A DNA stretch of 64,000 nt. Source: Psoroptes ovis. Taxonomy: Eukaryota > Arthropoda > Arachnida > Sarcoptiformes > Psoroptidae. Of this stretch, positions 1 to 11,869 are shown piece after piece. The position numbers and the translations under genes were made by a program. The notes beneath the pieces were generated by a model. The model saw nothing but the letters and a program-made list of their open reading frames with translations, was not told the DNA's origin and did no database searches. Location: contig PQWQ01000031.1 in NCBI GenBank assembly GCA_002943765.1, forward strand, positions 1 to 64,000, read 5' to 3'. Position 1 is the first letter of the stretch; every line of letters starts with the position of its first letter.

Positions 1-2085
1 AAAAATCAAAGGCTATTATAAGGCAAATTTTTCAAAAAAATCAAAGGCTATTATAAGGCAAATTTTTCAAAAAAATCAAAGGCTATTATAAGGCAATTTT
101 TTCAAAAAAATCAAAGGCTATTATAAGGCAAATTTTTCAAAAAAATCAAAGGCTATCCACTGCCATCTTTTTTCAAAAAAATCAAAGGCTATATAAGGCA
201 ATTTTTCAAAAAAATCAAAGGCTATTATAAGGCATTTTTTTAGAAAATCAAAGGCTATCCACTGCCATCTTTTTTCAAAAAAAATCAAAGGCAATAGTAA
301 GGCAATTTTTTCAAAAAAATCAAAGGCAATTTTAAGGCAATTTTTTCAAAAAAATCAAAGGCAATAGACTGCCAATTTTTTTCAAAAATCAAAGGCTATC
401 CACTGCCATCTTTTTTCAAAAAAATCAAAGGCTATTATAAGGCAATTTTTTCAAAAAAATCAAAGGCTATTATAAGGCATTTTTTTCAAAAAAATCAAAG
501 GCAATAGTGAGGCAATTTTTTTCAAAAAAATCAAAGGCTATCCACTGCCATCTTTTTTCAAAAAAAATCAAAGGCAATAGTAAGGCAAATTTTTTCAAAA
601 AAATCAAAGGCTATTATAAGGCAATTTTTTCAAAAAAATCAAAGGCTATTATAAGGCAAATTTTTTCAAAAAAATCAAAGGCAATAGTAAGGCAATTTTT
701 TTCAAAAAAATCAAAGGCTATTATAAGGCAATTTTTTCAAAAAAATCAAAGGCTATTATAAGGCAAATTTTTCAAAAAAATCAAAGGCTATCCACTGCCA
801 TCTTTTTTCAAAAAAATCAAAGGCTATTATAAGGCAATTTTTTTCAAAAAAAATCAAAGGCAATAGTAAGGCAAATTTTTCAAAAAAATCAAAGGCTATT
901 ATAAGGCAATTTTTTCAAAAAAATCAAAGGCTATTATAAGGCAAATTTTTCAAAAAAATCAAAGGCTATTATAAGGCAAATTTTTCAAAAAAATCAAAGG
1001 CTATTATAAGGCAAATTTTTCAAAAAAATCAAAGGCTATTATAAGGCAAATTTTTCAAAAAAATCAAAGGCTATCCACTGCCATCTTTTTTCAAAAAAAT
1101 CAAAGGCTATTATAAGGCAAATTTTTCAAAAAAATCAAAGGCTATTATAAGGCATTTTTTTTAGAAAATCAAAGGCTATCCACTGCCATCTTTTTTCAAA
1201 AAAATCAAAGGCAATAGTAAGGCAATTTTTTCAAAAAAATCAAAGGCAATTTTAAGGCAATTTTTTCAAAAAAATCAAAGGCAATAGACTGCCAATTTTT
1301 TTCAAAAATCAAAGGCTATCCACTGCCATCTTTTTTCAAAAAAATCAAAGGCAATAGTAAGGCAATTTTTTTCAAAAAAAATCAAAGGCTATCCACTGCC
1401 AATTTTTTTCAAAAATCAAAGGCTATCCACTGCCATCTTTTTTCAAAAAAATCAAAGGCTATTATAAGGCAATTTTTTCAAAAAAATCAAAGGCTATTAT
1501 AAGGCATTTTTTTTAGAAAATCAAAGGCTATCCACTGCCATCTTTTTTCAAAAAAATCAAAGGCAATAGTAAGGCAATTTTTTTCAAAAAAAATCAAAGG
1601 CAATAGTAAGGCAATTTTTTTCAAAAAAATCAAAGGCAATAGACTGCCAATTTTTTTCAAAAATCAAAGGCTATTATAAGGCATTTTTTTTAGAAAATCA
1701 AAGGCTATCCACTGCCATCTTTTTTCAAAAAAATCAAAGGCAATAGTAAGGCAATTTTTTTCAAAAAAAATCAAAGGCAATAGTAAGGCAATTTTTTTCA
1801 AAAAAATCAAAGGCAATAGACTGCCAATTTTTTTCAAAAATCAAAGGCTATTATAAGGCAATTTTTTTCAAAAAAATCAAAGGCAATAGTAAGGCAATTT
1901 TTAAGGAAGGAAAAAAGATGGCAGTGGATGATAGCCTTTGATTTTTGAAAAAATTGCCTTACTATTGCCTTTGATTTTTTTGAAAAAATTAAAGGCTATA
2001 GTCATTGAAAATTTTCAAAATTTTTCTTATTAATTTTCTATGGCAGTTTTTTTCGAAAAAATCTAAAGCTATAGTCTTTGGAAAT
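1..2085. repeat. AT-rich satellite array of about 35-base units
   Basis: More than 50 head-to-tail units, each carrying TCAAAGGC followed by a variable core, then AAGGC or CTGCC, a T run, and CAAAAAAA. The cores are TATTATAAGGC, TATCCACTGCCATC, AATAGTAAGGC, AATAGACTGCC and a rarer TTTTAGAAAATC form. The same ordered series of variants at about 222-410 recurs at about 1139-1330, so larger blocks have been duplicated. The array is clean to about 1905. From about 1914 to 1990 the units appear in reverse orientation, and from 1990 to 2085 they decay. It is cut by the window's left edge. A small open frame at 507-761 is only the repeat read through and is not a gene. Confidence 0.95.
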
Positions 2086-3192
2086 TTTCCAAAAAAAAAA
2101 AAAAACAAAAATAAATTCGAGAATCCATGGAAACTTGGATAAATAATCAACAAATGATTAGTATATATTGGCAAAACAAGAACACTATTCGATAATCAAA
2201 ATCAAATTAAAAAAATTGATAAAATTTAAAATAAGGAGCTGCTGAATTGTTGAAATCGATTCGATATCATCATTTTTCGATTTGTTCAATTCGAATGGTA
2301 ATATTAGATTTTCATGTGAAATATTTACAATCGAGTGAGTCTATCATTTATATTTCGCTTTTCAAATACGACTTAATCTCTTTTCTAAATTGTTTTTTTC
2401 GAATCATTTCTAACATAATAATCATCGTTAATTAAAACATACATAGATATTTCTCTCTTTGTTTTACTTTCAATCAATGTTTCAACACAAAAACTAAATT
2501 AAAATTAATAATCAAAATAATAATAATAGGTCAATACTTTCATATATAGTTTATCAGTCAATCATTCAATCATAATTTGCTTTGTTTTTCGTCATTGTTC
2601 GCTTTAATTTTAATTTAAAAAAAAAAAATAAAAAAATCAAAGTCATCAGTGACTTATATTAGGCTGTCCGAAAAGATTTTGCCGATTTTATCGTAGGAAA
2701 TAACGAGAAAATCGGCAAGAATTTTTCGGACAATCCTAAAAATTTCATTTTTTTCAATTAGGCCACCATGTCTTCATTTTGTATTTGGTTTCGTTGAATG
2801 ATTGACGATTTACGAATAACGATTAATCAACAATAAACATAGCTTGAATTATATTGTGTCATAAACAAAAGAGACAATCATCATAAATAAATATAAATAT
2901 AAATATTTCACAATTTGACAAATATCGTCTCATTCATTCATTTATTTATTCGTATTTTTCAATTTCTCTTTCATATTTCTTTTACCACCAATTGAAGATT
3001 ATTTACATTTATTTCATTGTTTTCTATTTATGTGTATGTTTTGCATTATCTTCAAACAAATGACCATCACCATCAAGGTTTCTTACTTTTTTTCGAGTGA
3101 CAATCGAATCCATCATTGAATTTGCGAATTCGATCATCGAATTGTTTTAATTTGAATCATCGAAAAACAATCAGTGATCGTTGGTTGCAAAT
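2086..3192. other. intergenic, one mobile-element copy
   Basis: AT-rich sequence between the satellite and alkaline ceramidase. It holds one short inverted-repeat element (2659-2738) and otherwise simple A- and T-rich sequence. The promoter and leader of the ceramidase gene must lie in the last few hundred bases, but no motif stands out. Confidence 0.5.
2659..2738 (-). mobile_element. short TIR element, type B
   Basis: TA-flanked. Type B means type A-like outer ends (TGTCCGAAAAG) with a long inverted repeat reaching into TTGCCGATTTT / AAAATCGGCAA and a short centre. Confidence 0.85.
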
Positions 3193-4146
3193 ATGGCACC
3201 AATAATCGATGGTTATTGGGGTCCACCCACTTCGACAATTGATTGGTGTGAAGAAAATTATTCCCATACAGTGTATATTGCTGAATTTTGGAATACTGTA
3301 TCAAATTTAGCCATGATAATACCATCATTATGGGGTCTATATTTTACCCGGAAAAATAATCTTCATAAACGTTTTATACTGTGTTTCATAAGCATTTTAT
3401 TAGTCGGTATTGGTTCTTGGAATTTTCATATGACATTATTGTATGAAATGCAATTATTCGATGAAATACCAATGATATGGGGTAGTTTAACACTTGTCTA
3501 TTGTTTACTGATCGTTTATTATCCTAAATTATTTGATAAAAATAATATTAATAATAATCGATTATTATTATTGAAATTATCATTAATTAGCTATGGCATT
3601 ATTACCTTATTAATATATTTATATCTTAAAATTCCAATATTATTTCAATCATCATATGTTGTGCTTGTATCATATATGTTATATTTAACAATTTTAATTG
3701 TCAAATATCGTCCATGTAATCGCCATGTTTGCTATGCGGCAACATTTTTCTATTATTTCGGATCAACATTATGGTTGATTGATAATTTTTATTGTAAACA
3801 GTTGAATGAATTTCGACAACGAAATCAATTTATACCGTTTCTGGTTAATCCACTAACACAATTACATGCATGGTGGCATCTGTTTGCTGGTTATGGTTCA
3901 TATTTATACATATTGTTCACAATACATTCAACATATGCAGCAGATAATATTGCAGATCATCATCACTCACGATTACGATTTCGATTCAAATGGTATGTTG
4001 GATTAATGTTGGATACGGCGGACTGCAGCGTAGAACACTGTAAACAAAATGGTTTTGATAAAAATAATCTAAATGGTCATCATAATAATATCAATCATCA
4101 ACTTACCAATGGATTTCAATCGAAATATCATCAGAAATTGTCCTGA
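3193..4146 (+). CDS. ACER3-like: alkaline ceramidase (ACER3-like)
   Basis: Multi-pass membrane hydrolase that splits ceramide into sphingosine and fatty acid, in the ER or Golgi in related proteins. It has 317 residues in a single exon. The N-terminal DWCEENY and the Glu of YIAEFWN match the calcium-binding set of ACER3. SWNFH gives the catalytic Ser and first zinc His, with Asp eleven residues later (LFDEIPM). The LHAWWH motif near the C-terminus supplies the other two zinc His. About seven hydrophobic segments are visible. All catalytic and metal residues known for the family are present, so the enzyme should be active. The first ATG in frame is 3193; upstream codons lack an ATG. The C-terminal 50 residues are Asn/His-rich and poorly conserved. 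An AATAAA-like signal follows at about 4188. Confidence 0.93.
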   Translation: MAPIIDGYWGPPTSTIDWCEENYSHTVYIAEFWNTVSNLAMIIPSLWGLYFTRKNNLHKRFILCFISILLVGIGSWNFHMTLLYEMQLFDEIPMIWGSLTLVYCLLIVYYPKLFDKNNINNNRLLLLKLSLISYGIITLLIYLYLKIPILFQSSYVVLVSYMLYLTILIVKYRPCNRHVCYAATFFYYFGSTLWLIDNFYCKQLNEFRQRNQFIPFLVNPLTQLHAWWHLFAGYGSYLYILFTIHSTYAADNIADHHHSRLRFRFKWYVGLMLDTADCSVEHCKQNGFDKNNLNGHHNNINHQLTNGFQSKYHQKLS

Positions 4147-5176
4147 ATATTTTAAAATTCATTGATTTCTATGATAATAAATGCTCAAATAAATTGAATA
4201 AATACAAATAAATATTCAAAGAAATCAAAACAATAACCCTAATCGCATGAATCAGCTGATCAATTTTAAATTTGTTCATATGTGACAAAAATTATTGTTT
4301 AAATGTCAGGTGAAAGTGTTATTGTTGTTGTTGTGGTGGTAGTTGCTGCTAGCTTTTTACTGCTTTCGATAACTTCAAATCATGCCACTACCATTTATTG
4401 TTTAAAAAACATTTAAAGAAGACATTTAAATTGCGCACATGTTTTTTTCTAGGTTGTCCGAAAAGTTCATTCGGGTCAATCACAATAGAGTTGCTCATTG
4501 GAAATCGGCCAAAACTTTACGGACAGCCTTATATTTTTTTTTTTTTGGAGATATTCTGCTGCGCTTTACATATGATTTTTTTTGTTTTTTGAAAGGCGCA
4601 TGCGCTTAAATTTTTGTTTTTGTTTCGTTTTAAGGAATATATCAGGTTTTTTTGTTTACATAATTTTCCTAGGTTCAATATTCTTCACTGATCCAGAATC
4701 GATTCTTCAAAAGAATTTCATTGATACTCTGCAAAAACATTCGAAAAAACCAAAGCCCATAGCCTTTGTTTGTTTGCTTGCTTAATTGAAATACTGTGAT
4801 AATTTCATAAATTTCGAGAATTCAAAAGAAAAAATCATCTTCATATCTTCAATAGTCAATCAATTAATTGTGATATATTATTTGGTTTTTTGAACAAAAA
4901 ATACACACTGTGAATATCTTCAATGATCCATTTTCTCTGAATGAGTCTTTGAATGGCATCGTTTCTGCGTCTTCAAATGATATTTGCTTATTTTTATGTG
5001 TGTAGCTGCTGAATATCGATTCGAATCATCGATTGATTGCTGGTGAATATTTGAATAATCCGATTCCAGATGATCCAATATTTTTAAATGGTATGACATT
5101 GATTGATTGATTTGTTTAGTTTGAATTCGATTTAATTATTTTGTTTTTTAAATATTAGTTTCAGTATAAACCATCA
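4147..5176. other. intergenic and probable ATG9 5' leader
   Basis: Contains one short inverted-repeat element (4450-4531). Just before ATG9, a GTATG donor at about 5090 and a T-rich tract ending in ATATTAG at about 5158 would make a 5'-untranslated intron of about 70 bases. This is inferred from the sites alone. Confidence 0.4.
4450..4531 (+). mobile_element. short TIR element, type A
   Basis: TA-flanked; ends AGGTTGTCCGAAAAGTT and its inverse with a non-palindromic centre (CATTCGGCTTAATC...GAAAATCGGCC). Strand is assigned by that centre for all type A entries. Confidence 0.85.
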
Positions 5177-7849
5177 ATGCCTACACGTACGTTCATCACA
5201 AATCCACCACCATTATCAAATAATCTTTTTCAATTAAATGATCGACAATCGACATCAAGTAATTACCATCAACAAAGACCATCACCTCATGACTTTAATG
5301 TAATTAATAATAATAAAAATTATCAAAATGATAATAATGATTCGAAACCTATTATTTCATCGGATTCGAATGCTGCCGCCACTCGACCAATATTGAACAA
5401 AATAGATCAACAATCATCAATAACTTATCAATCATTTGCCGATATTGCTGATCCTATTCAAAATCCTCATCTATTCATTCATGTTGCATCAGGACAAAAA
5501 ATTTCACGACCATGGCAAGCATATATTAGTGATTTGGATGATTTTTTCGAACGTATATATTTCTATTATCGTAAATCAGGTTTCACTTGTATTGTTGTTG
5601 AAAACATATTGGAATTACTCGAAATAATCTTTGTCATATTGATTACGTTACTATTTCTACATTGTATCGATTATCAAATATTATTTCGTAAAAAGCTACC
5701 CGAAAATCATTCGTCAGATTTACCATTAAAAATAACTATTGCCGATATTTGGATACCATTTGATCAAATACAGCTTAGTTCAATTGAAATATTTCTCCTG
5801 TTATTTTCGGCCAGTTTTTGGTTTTGTAAATTTGGCATAGCCGTTCATACAATACTTTGTAATTATGCCATTAAATCATTCTTCATTGAAGCATTACAAA
5901 TACATGATCCAACCCTTTATTCATGGCAAGAAGTACAACAACGTTTGATTAATGCACAATCACAATGTTTGTTGCGGGAAACACATTTAGATGAATTGGC
6001 CATACATAATCGTTTATTGCGACGTACAAATTATATGATCGCTTTGATTAACAAAGGTACGCTACCAATCTATTATCGGTTACCATTCCTTGGTGAATGT
6101 ATTTATTTAACATCTGGATTAGAATTTAATTTTCGAATACTACTGTTTCGTGGTATATTTTCATTGTTCGATAAAAATTGGAAATTACGTGATGAAATTA
6201 AATCACCAGCTGAACGTGCAGAATGTGCACGTCGTTTCGCCAATCGTTGTTTGGCTGTTGGCTTATTGAATTTATTATTGCTACCAATGATATTATTATG
6301 GCAATCACTGTATGCATTCTATACATATGTTGAAGCAGCTAAACGAGAACCATCAATATTTGCGCTGCGTACATGGTCTCGATATGGTAAATGGTTTTGT
6401 CGTCATTTCAATGAATTAGATCATGAATTGGATGAACGATTAAATCGTGCATATCGGCCAGCTGTTCGTTATATGAATTCATTTCGTACACCATTATTGG
6501 AAATTTTCGCACGTTTCGTACAGACAATATCGGCAATTCTGCTATCAATGTTGATTGTATTAACAATTTATGATGAAGATGTAATCACTGTTGAACATGT
6601 TCTGTTGATATTCACTGCTCTTGGTGCTGCAATTGCCATTTCAAAAGCATTCTTGCCCGACCCGGAACCAACACGTTGGACATTCAACGAATTAGATGCA
6701 GCCATATTGCAACATATTCATTATCGTCCACATAATCATCCTGCTCACACGATTCAAGCTCGTAATGCGTTGGCAAATATATTTGTTTATCGAAGTACAA
6801 CAATTATTGAAGAATTATTGAGTCCATTAATTGTTCCATATATTCTTATTAAACATCTTCGATCTCGTTCATTGGAAATTATTGATTTTTTCCGAGTTTA
6901 CACCTTGGAATTGGCCGATATTGGTGATGTTTGTACATTTTCACAATTTAATTTTCATCAAAATGGTCATCGAATATTCACTGCTAATAACAATGAGCAC
7001 CAACAACAGCAAAAAACAAATTTGGAACCAAATTCGGGGCCAAACATTGATTCGATATCATCGCTATCGGCGACAAAAAATAATGCTGAAGTATTATCCG
7101 ATGATCGTAATACTACACGTAATGGAAAGCTTGAATTAAGTTTGATAAATTTCCATTTAAAAAATCCTAAATGGCAACCACCAGATCTTGCACAGATGCA
7201 ATTCATCGATGATTTTACTCGTCATTCGCTTGATGTACCGAATATGATTTTTCCACATGGCCAATCAACGACTATCGGTGAATCTCGATCGACAATCGAT
7301 TATCGTTCTCCAACAGCTTCGGCGATGATCGAACCAACCATACAACAACCTGGAACTTCATATGCTGCACTTCGAAATAATGATCATCAGCCACAAAAAT
7401 TATTCAAAACTAGTCAAACTAAAGATCGATCCACATCATCATCAGCTGATGTTTTCCAAGAAAGTTCTGGTTTTGGTTTCGATGAAACACGCTTGCGATT
7501 AATACAACTTCGTTATGGTGGACAAATGTTTAGTGAACAAGAAAAACGTGATAACCAGATGGCGCTGAGCTCATTATATTTTCATCAAATGGTTTCCGAA
7601 TCATCACAATCTCAGCACCAGCAACAGCAACCATTATTATCACAATCGGTAACATCATTCGGTCATAATCGATTAGTACCGAGATCATCAAGAATGGACA
7701 ATGAATCCATACCATTATTACGTTCGAATGTTGGACCGAGTCGAAGAGAATCGAGTGTTGTTGGTGGCCATGGTCGCTTATTGATCAATGAAAACAATAT
7801 TCTTGATTGTTCAGATGAATCAGATGGTGGTGATGACAGGCGGCAATAA
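5177..7849 (+). CDS. ATG9: autophagy-related protein 9 (lipid scramblase)
   Basis: Integral membrane protein of autophagosome formation; in other animals it is a trimeric lipid scramblase carried on Golgi or endosome vesicles. It has 890 residues in a single exon. An Asn/Gln-rich N-terminus of about 100 residues precedes the APG9 core. The core begins near SRPWQAYISDLDDFFERIYF and includes membrane segments around IVVENILELLEIIFVI, IEIFLLLFSASFWF, LAVGLLNLLLLPMILLW, FARFVQTISAILLSML and LLIFTALGAAIAI. The conserved block PHNHPAH...NALANIFVYR, the EELLSPLIVPYIL segment, GDVCTFSQFNFHQNGH and the later NPKWQPP element all match animal ATG9. The last 200 residues are Ser/Gln-rich and disordered. 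It is tail to tail with SAS-6, with 117 bases between stop codons. Confidence 0.95.
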   Translation: MPTRTFITNPPPLSNNLFQLNDRQSTSSNYHQQRPSPHDFNVINNNKNYQNDNNDSKPIISSDSNAAATRPILNKIDQQSSITYQSFADIADPIQNPHLFIHVASGQKISRPWQAYISDLDDFFERIYFYYRKSGFTCIVVENILELLEIIFVILITLLFLHCIDYQILFRKKLPENHSSDLPLKITIADIWIPFDQIQLSSIEIFLLLFSASFWFCKFGIAVHTILCNYAIKSFFIEALQIHDPTLYSWQEVQQRLINAQSQCLLRETHLDELAIHNRLLRRTNYMIALINKGTLPIYYRLPFLGECIYLTSGLEFNFRILLFRGIFSLFDKNWKLRDEIKSPAERAECARRFANRCLAVGLLNLLLLPMILLWQSLYAFYTYVEAAKREPSIFALRTWSRYGKWFCRHFNELDHELDERLNRAYRPAVRYMNSFRTPLLEIFARFVQTISAILLSMLIVLTIYDEDVITVEHVLLIFTALGAAIAISKAFLPDPEPTRWTFNELDAAILQHIHYRPHNHPAHTIQARNALANIFVYRSTTIIEELLSPLIVPYILIKHLRSRSLEIIDFFRVYTLELADIGDVCTFSQFNFHQNGHRIFTANNNEHQQQQKTNLEPNSGPNIDSISSLSATKNNAEVLSDDRNTTRNGKLELSLINFHLKNPKWQPPDLAQMQFIDDFTRHSLDVPNMIFPHGQSTTIGESRSTIDYRSPTASAMIEPTIQQPGTSYAALRNNDHQPQKLFKTSQTKDRSTSSSADVFQESSGFGFDETRLRLIQLRYGGQMFSEQEKRDNQMALSSLYFHQMVSESSQSQHQQQQPLLSQSVTSFGHNRLVPRSSRMDNESIPLLRSNVGPSRRESSVVGGHGRLLINENNILDCSDESDGGDDRRQ

Positions 7850-7966
7850 TTATGATGACCAGCATCGACTGTGTATCACTGAAAATAATCATAAAATTAA
7901 TTAATCAATTTTTCTATAGACTTAGAATTGTATATTACCTTTTTATATTTTTGAAAGAAAATTATT

Positions 7967-10130
7967 TCAAATAATCGAACGTCTCATTGATGAATCTTTG
8001 TTATTTGATGATGATGACATGACATTTGTTTGATTACGATTAGCTGTGGCTGTCGCTGTTGATGATGTTGTACGTAAATTAACACTTTTCAACGGTAATT
8101 CACGAGTACTATTTTTGAATAGAAATTGATTACGAGGCCTTTGATTCGATTCGAATTCATTTGATCTGTCTAAATGATGACAATTCGTTGTGGCTGCTGC
8201 TGCAAGATTTTCCGAAGTTTTCGATCGAATCATCGTTGGATGTGGATGCGGCAGTTGCTTTGATTGCTTTATTGATCGGTTATCACCATTACAAATATGG
8301 TCATTTCGAGGATTTCTGGTCTGATTATCATCATCGTGGTCATCATCATCATTCAGATGATCATCGATTTGATTATCATTCAATTTTAAATTTTGTAAAT
8401 TTCGTAAACAATTTTCACCTGTCAACAGCTGTGATGATGATGATAATGAAGATTTACGCCGTAATCGTTCCAATTCTCGATTCATATTGGCCATAACATT
8501 TTTACTACTTTTCAATTGTAATTCCAAATGGGAACAATAACATTTTTGTCGATCGAAATCATTGGTGAGTCGATCAATTTCTTTTTCTTTCATTTTAAGT
8601 TGTTGTAAACAAAGCTTTAAATCTAAACTTAAACGTTCGATTGTCGATTCTTTAACATGGACAATTTGCTCTTGTTTTTCGGCCACATCATTCAATGTAT
8701 TGATTTTATTTTGACATAATTGGATTTCATTTTGTAGCTTACGAATGATTTCATTTGCTTTTGATAAGTCCCGAGAAATTGATTCGATTTTTGCTTGCTG
8801 ATCACTCGCCAATTTATCGGTTTGTTCTTTTTCCAATTTCAATACACGGCATTCAGCATTCAACTGTTGATTTCTGTCATCCAATTCTTTTAATTTCATA
8901 TTACGACGAGTAATTTCATCATTGAATTTATCTTTCAATTCTTTCGAACGAATTTCAAAATCTTTACGTTCCAATGATAATGTTTGTTCAATGTTTTCGA
9001 AATCATTTTGTAATTTTAAATATTTCATTTTCAGATTATTTTCCGATTCATTATTTCGTATTTTTTCTTGTTGTAACTTGCATTCCAAATCTTTCAATTT
9101 GTTTTCTAATAACCCTTTCTCAGTGTCGAATTCATATTTTAAATTTTGTATTTCTTTAGCTTTCATAATGGTCAGCGAGCTCAATTGATCATCCAAAGTT
9201 GATAATCGAAGCTGTAATGATTCGATTTCTTGTTTTGATTTTCGATAAATTGAACAATAATTACTACGAATGAATTCTTCACTAGCCGATGGTATATCAA
9301 ATGATAGATGGATGATGTTTTTGAATTCATTTAATTCAACAATATCCATTGTTAATTGGCTACGACATAGATTTCTTATTGTGAGGATGAAATTGCTACA
9401 ATCGAAATGAATGAATTAATTCAGGTGTTAAGCAGGTTAAATGTTTACCATATACCTTGAATCTGAAGATTCGGAATGTAAAATGCCCGATGTTTGAGTA
9501 CTGGTTGCTGAACCGGATTTCGGTGTATTAATTGAACATTTCTCAAACATATAAATTAGTTTATTTGAAAATTTTTCAAATGAAACCAGTAGATTTTGTG
9601 ATTGTTTGATTCTATTGGTGATTGAGACGAGAGAAATATTGAAAAAAAATTTGAAATTAATAGGGTCTGAAGGGTCAAAATAATAAGTCTATACCTTTTA
9701 TATTCATCAAAATCAATCAAATATAAATAAATAAAGAATGGATCATTTGGATCTAGAATTCGAACCGATATTTCTTCACGTATTTCATTGTAACGATGAT
9801 CAACTTCAAGTAATAATTGTATTGTTTTACTATTTTTGAAAATAAAAATAATTCTTGATTCAAAATTTTTCAAAAACTATAAACCCAATACCTGATAGAA
9901 AATTGTGCAGATTCTTGAACGTAAAACGTTACTAAACGTGAAAATGTTATATTATCATCATTGTTATTGTTGATATTATTACTTTGATTAATTGAATTTT
10001 GATTAATTGTCGATGATAATGGTGTTGGATATGATGATGATGACATTGTTGAACATGTATGAACACTTGATGATGCACTACCACCATTGCCACCGGATAA
10101 TCGTGTAAGATATTCGTTGTTATCAGACAT
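7967..10130 (-). CDS. SAS-6: spindle assembly abnormal protein 6 (centriole cartwheel)
   Basis: Structural protein of the centriole cartwheel, which sets ninefold symmetry by head-to-head dimer assembly. Four exons, complement of 9892-10130, 9695-9829, 9456-9611 and 7967-9395, give 652 residues. All introns are about 60 to 85 bases with GT/AG ends and matching phases. A Ser/Asn-rich lead of about 80 residues precedes the head domain, recognised by LDPNDPFFIYLYLIDFDEYKR and by VELNEFKNIIHLSF, which align with DPFFLYxLxxSEEDF and VExNxFKHLTHLSL of animal SAS-6. A continuous coiled coil follows from about residue 225 to 480 (many EIxxLxxxL heptads). The C-terminus is Ser/Asn/His-rich. Head-domain conservation is low except at these motifs. 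The alternative reading, a generic coiled-coil protein, is disfavoured by the head motifs. Confidence 0.9.
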
Positions 10131-11264
10131 TTTTACGGGGAAAGATGCTCGTTTATTTAAATGTCAAATATTTCAAACAAAAGTAAAAGTCTTACCCTAT
10201 GAAAATCACAGGTTCAATGCAATGCAATATGCCAACAATATGAGATCAGTAAAATCAATGGTAACCAATGGTGACCGAGTATGTATGGGCACCCAAGAAT
10301 TGATATATCCTTTTCGAAATTCTGAATCGAAACACTTGAATTATTCACGAATTTCCATGGTGACGATGGAAGGTGAAGAATTTTGTTTGTATTGTTTTTT
10401 TAAATTCAAGAAAATCAGGTGATTCAAATTTCAATGTGGGCGCGAAATATGAAAAAACAAATTTCGCCAGCTTCCGTTCATAGAGGATAGGACAAAATTT
10501 TCGAATGCTTTTTAAATTGTTGTTGAACCGCGAAATTCAAAATTCAAAGTTGAATTATTTCGATTTCTTTAAAAATGAATAAATTTTCTTAGATTTCTAA
10601 GAAATATTTAAACAAATTTCCGCCACAAATGCTTCAGGATCATACGAAATTCTCGTGATTAATTACAACGAAGAAAAAAAATCTATTTTTCAGTTCAATG
10701 GTCCATAATGATGAATTATTTCTAAAAATGAAACATTTTAAATTAAATATATTAGGTTGCACGAAAAGTTCATTCGGCTTAATCGGATAGAGTTGTTCAT
10801 GAAAATCGGCCGAAACTTTTCGAACAACCTGATATATTTACAGGAGAAAAAATGGAATATTTTGAATAATATTTAATTGTCATACCTTTATGGTCGATTA
10901 TTTTTACAATTTTTGACATTTGACAACATTTCATACTTCTATGGATATGAATATTAAATAATTTTCCATCTTTGGCCTTACGAACTCGGCAGAAAATTCT
11001 TTAAATCTTATTTTGCTTCAAGGTATTTGTCCTTGTTTATCTCAGATAGTGTCAAACACAGACAATGGCTTGATATTTTTGATTTTCGTTCGCTTGGTTA
11101 ATCTTGACACAATGATTACTATCCTAATGTTCAAGGGTTTTGAGGTGTGCGAAAATTTTTCAAAGGTATTTAATCATTGAATTCGGGACAAAATATGGTC
11201 ATTATCACATATCTTCGTGTCGAGTTAGGATCATTTGATTCTTCAATTCAAACAAAGTTCTAAA
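10131..11264. other. divergent intergenic region
   Basis: Shared upstream region of SAS-6 (leftward) and the small secreted-protein gene (rightward). It contains one type A inverted-repeat element at 10753-10833. An open frame on the plus strand at 10087-10422 overlaps the SAS-6 start and shows no protein-like composition. No other structure was seen. Confidence 0.4.
10753..10833 (+). mobile_element. short TIR element, type A
   Basis: Left end changed to TTGCACG; right end GAACAACCT. Confidence 0.8.
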
Positions 11265-11869
11265 ATGAATCCATCAACGCTGACACCATCAATCACAATG
11301 ATCATATTGGAATTATTGTTGATCATTGTGGCTATGAATGATTCTCCATCACATCAAATATTTGCTGCCGCATCAATATCATCTACAACATCAACAACAT
11401 CGAATGATTTCACAACAATGAATCAACAATGGAAATGTGCTGATGTCATTTCTAATCGTATGTATTCAAATCCAAATCAATGTAAATCAATTATTCTAAT
11501 CGAATTTTCTTGAACCATTTCACGCAAGCTGCTGTAGTACGTGGCGAATTGGCCAACCGTAAAATGAGAGGTGACCCAAAAATACGTCGATTCATTGAAA
11601 ATTGTATTAAATGGGGTGATGGTTGGCGATTTAAACGTGATCCCAAATCATCGAATACAGCATTGATCACAACAAATCGATCGTCGAATACTGATGAATT
11701 GAACAATAGTAATGATGCCAATAATGATTACAATGATATCAATGACAGTATCAATAATCAACAACATTCAACCAAATCAACAATGACAGGTGCATCATCA
11801 TTTCGATCATCATTCGATAATGATTTACTGTTGCGTTATTTGCTGTATCGAAATTCAATCATTGATTGA
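11265..11869 (+). CDS. hypothetical small secreted protein
   Basis: Not recognised. Proposed exons 11265-11481 and 11529-11869, with a 47-base GT/AG intron, give 185 residues. Without splicing the frame ends after 82 residues. The N-terminus has a hydrophobic stretch (ITMIILELLLIIVAM) consistent with a signal peptide. After a Ser/Thr-rich spacer comes the most protein-like part: QQWKCADVISNRMYSNPNQ joined to VVRGELANRKMRGDPKIRRF and ENCIKWGDGWRFKRDP. It has two cysteines and several basic pairs, which could suit a peptide precursor, but no glycine-basic amidation site is visible. The tail is Asn/Ser/Asp-rich. The intron is the least certain part. Confidence 0.45.

Noticed and set aside
507..761. 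Open frame of 84 codons
   Set aside because: It is the satellite unit read in frame (repeats of FSKKSKAI); no independent evidence of a gene.
1..1905. CRISPR-like array
   Set aside because: Units are contiguous near-identical satellite repeats with no unique spacers, in a eukaryotic context.
10087..10422. Plus-strand frame opposite SAS-6 exon 1
   Set aside because: Antisense shadow without start context, domain or composition of a protein.
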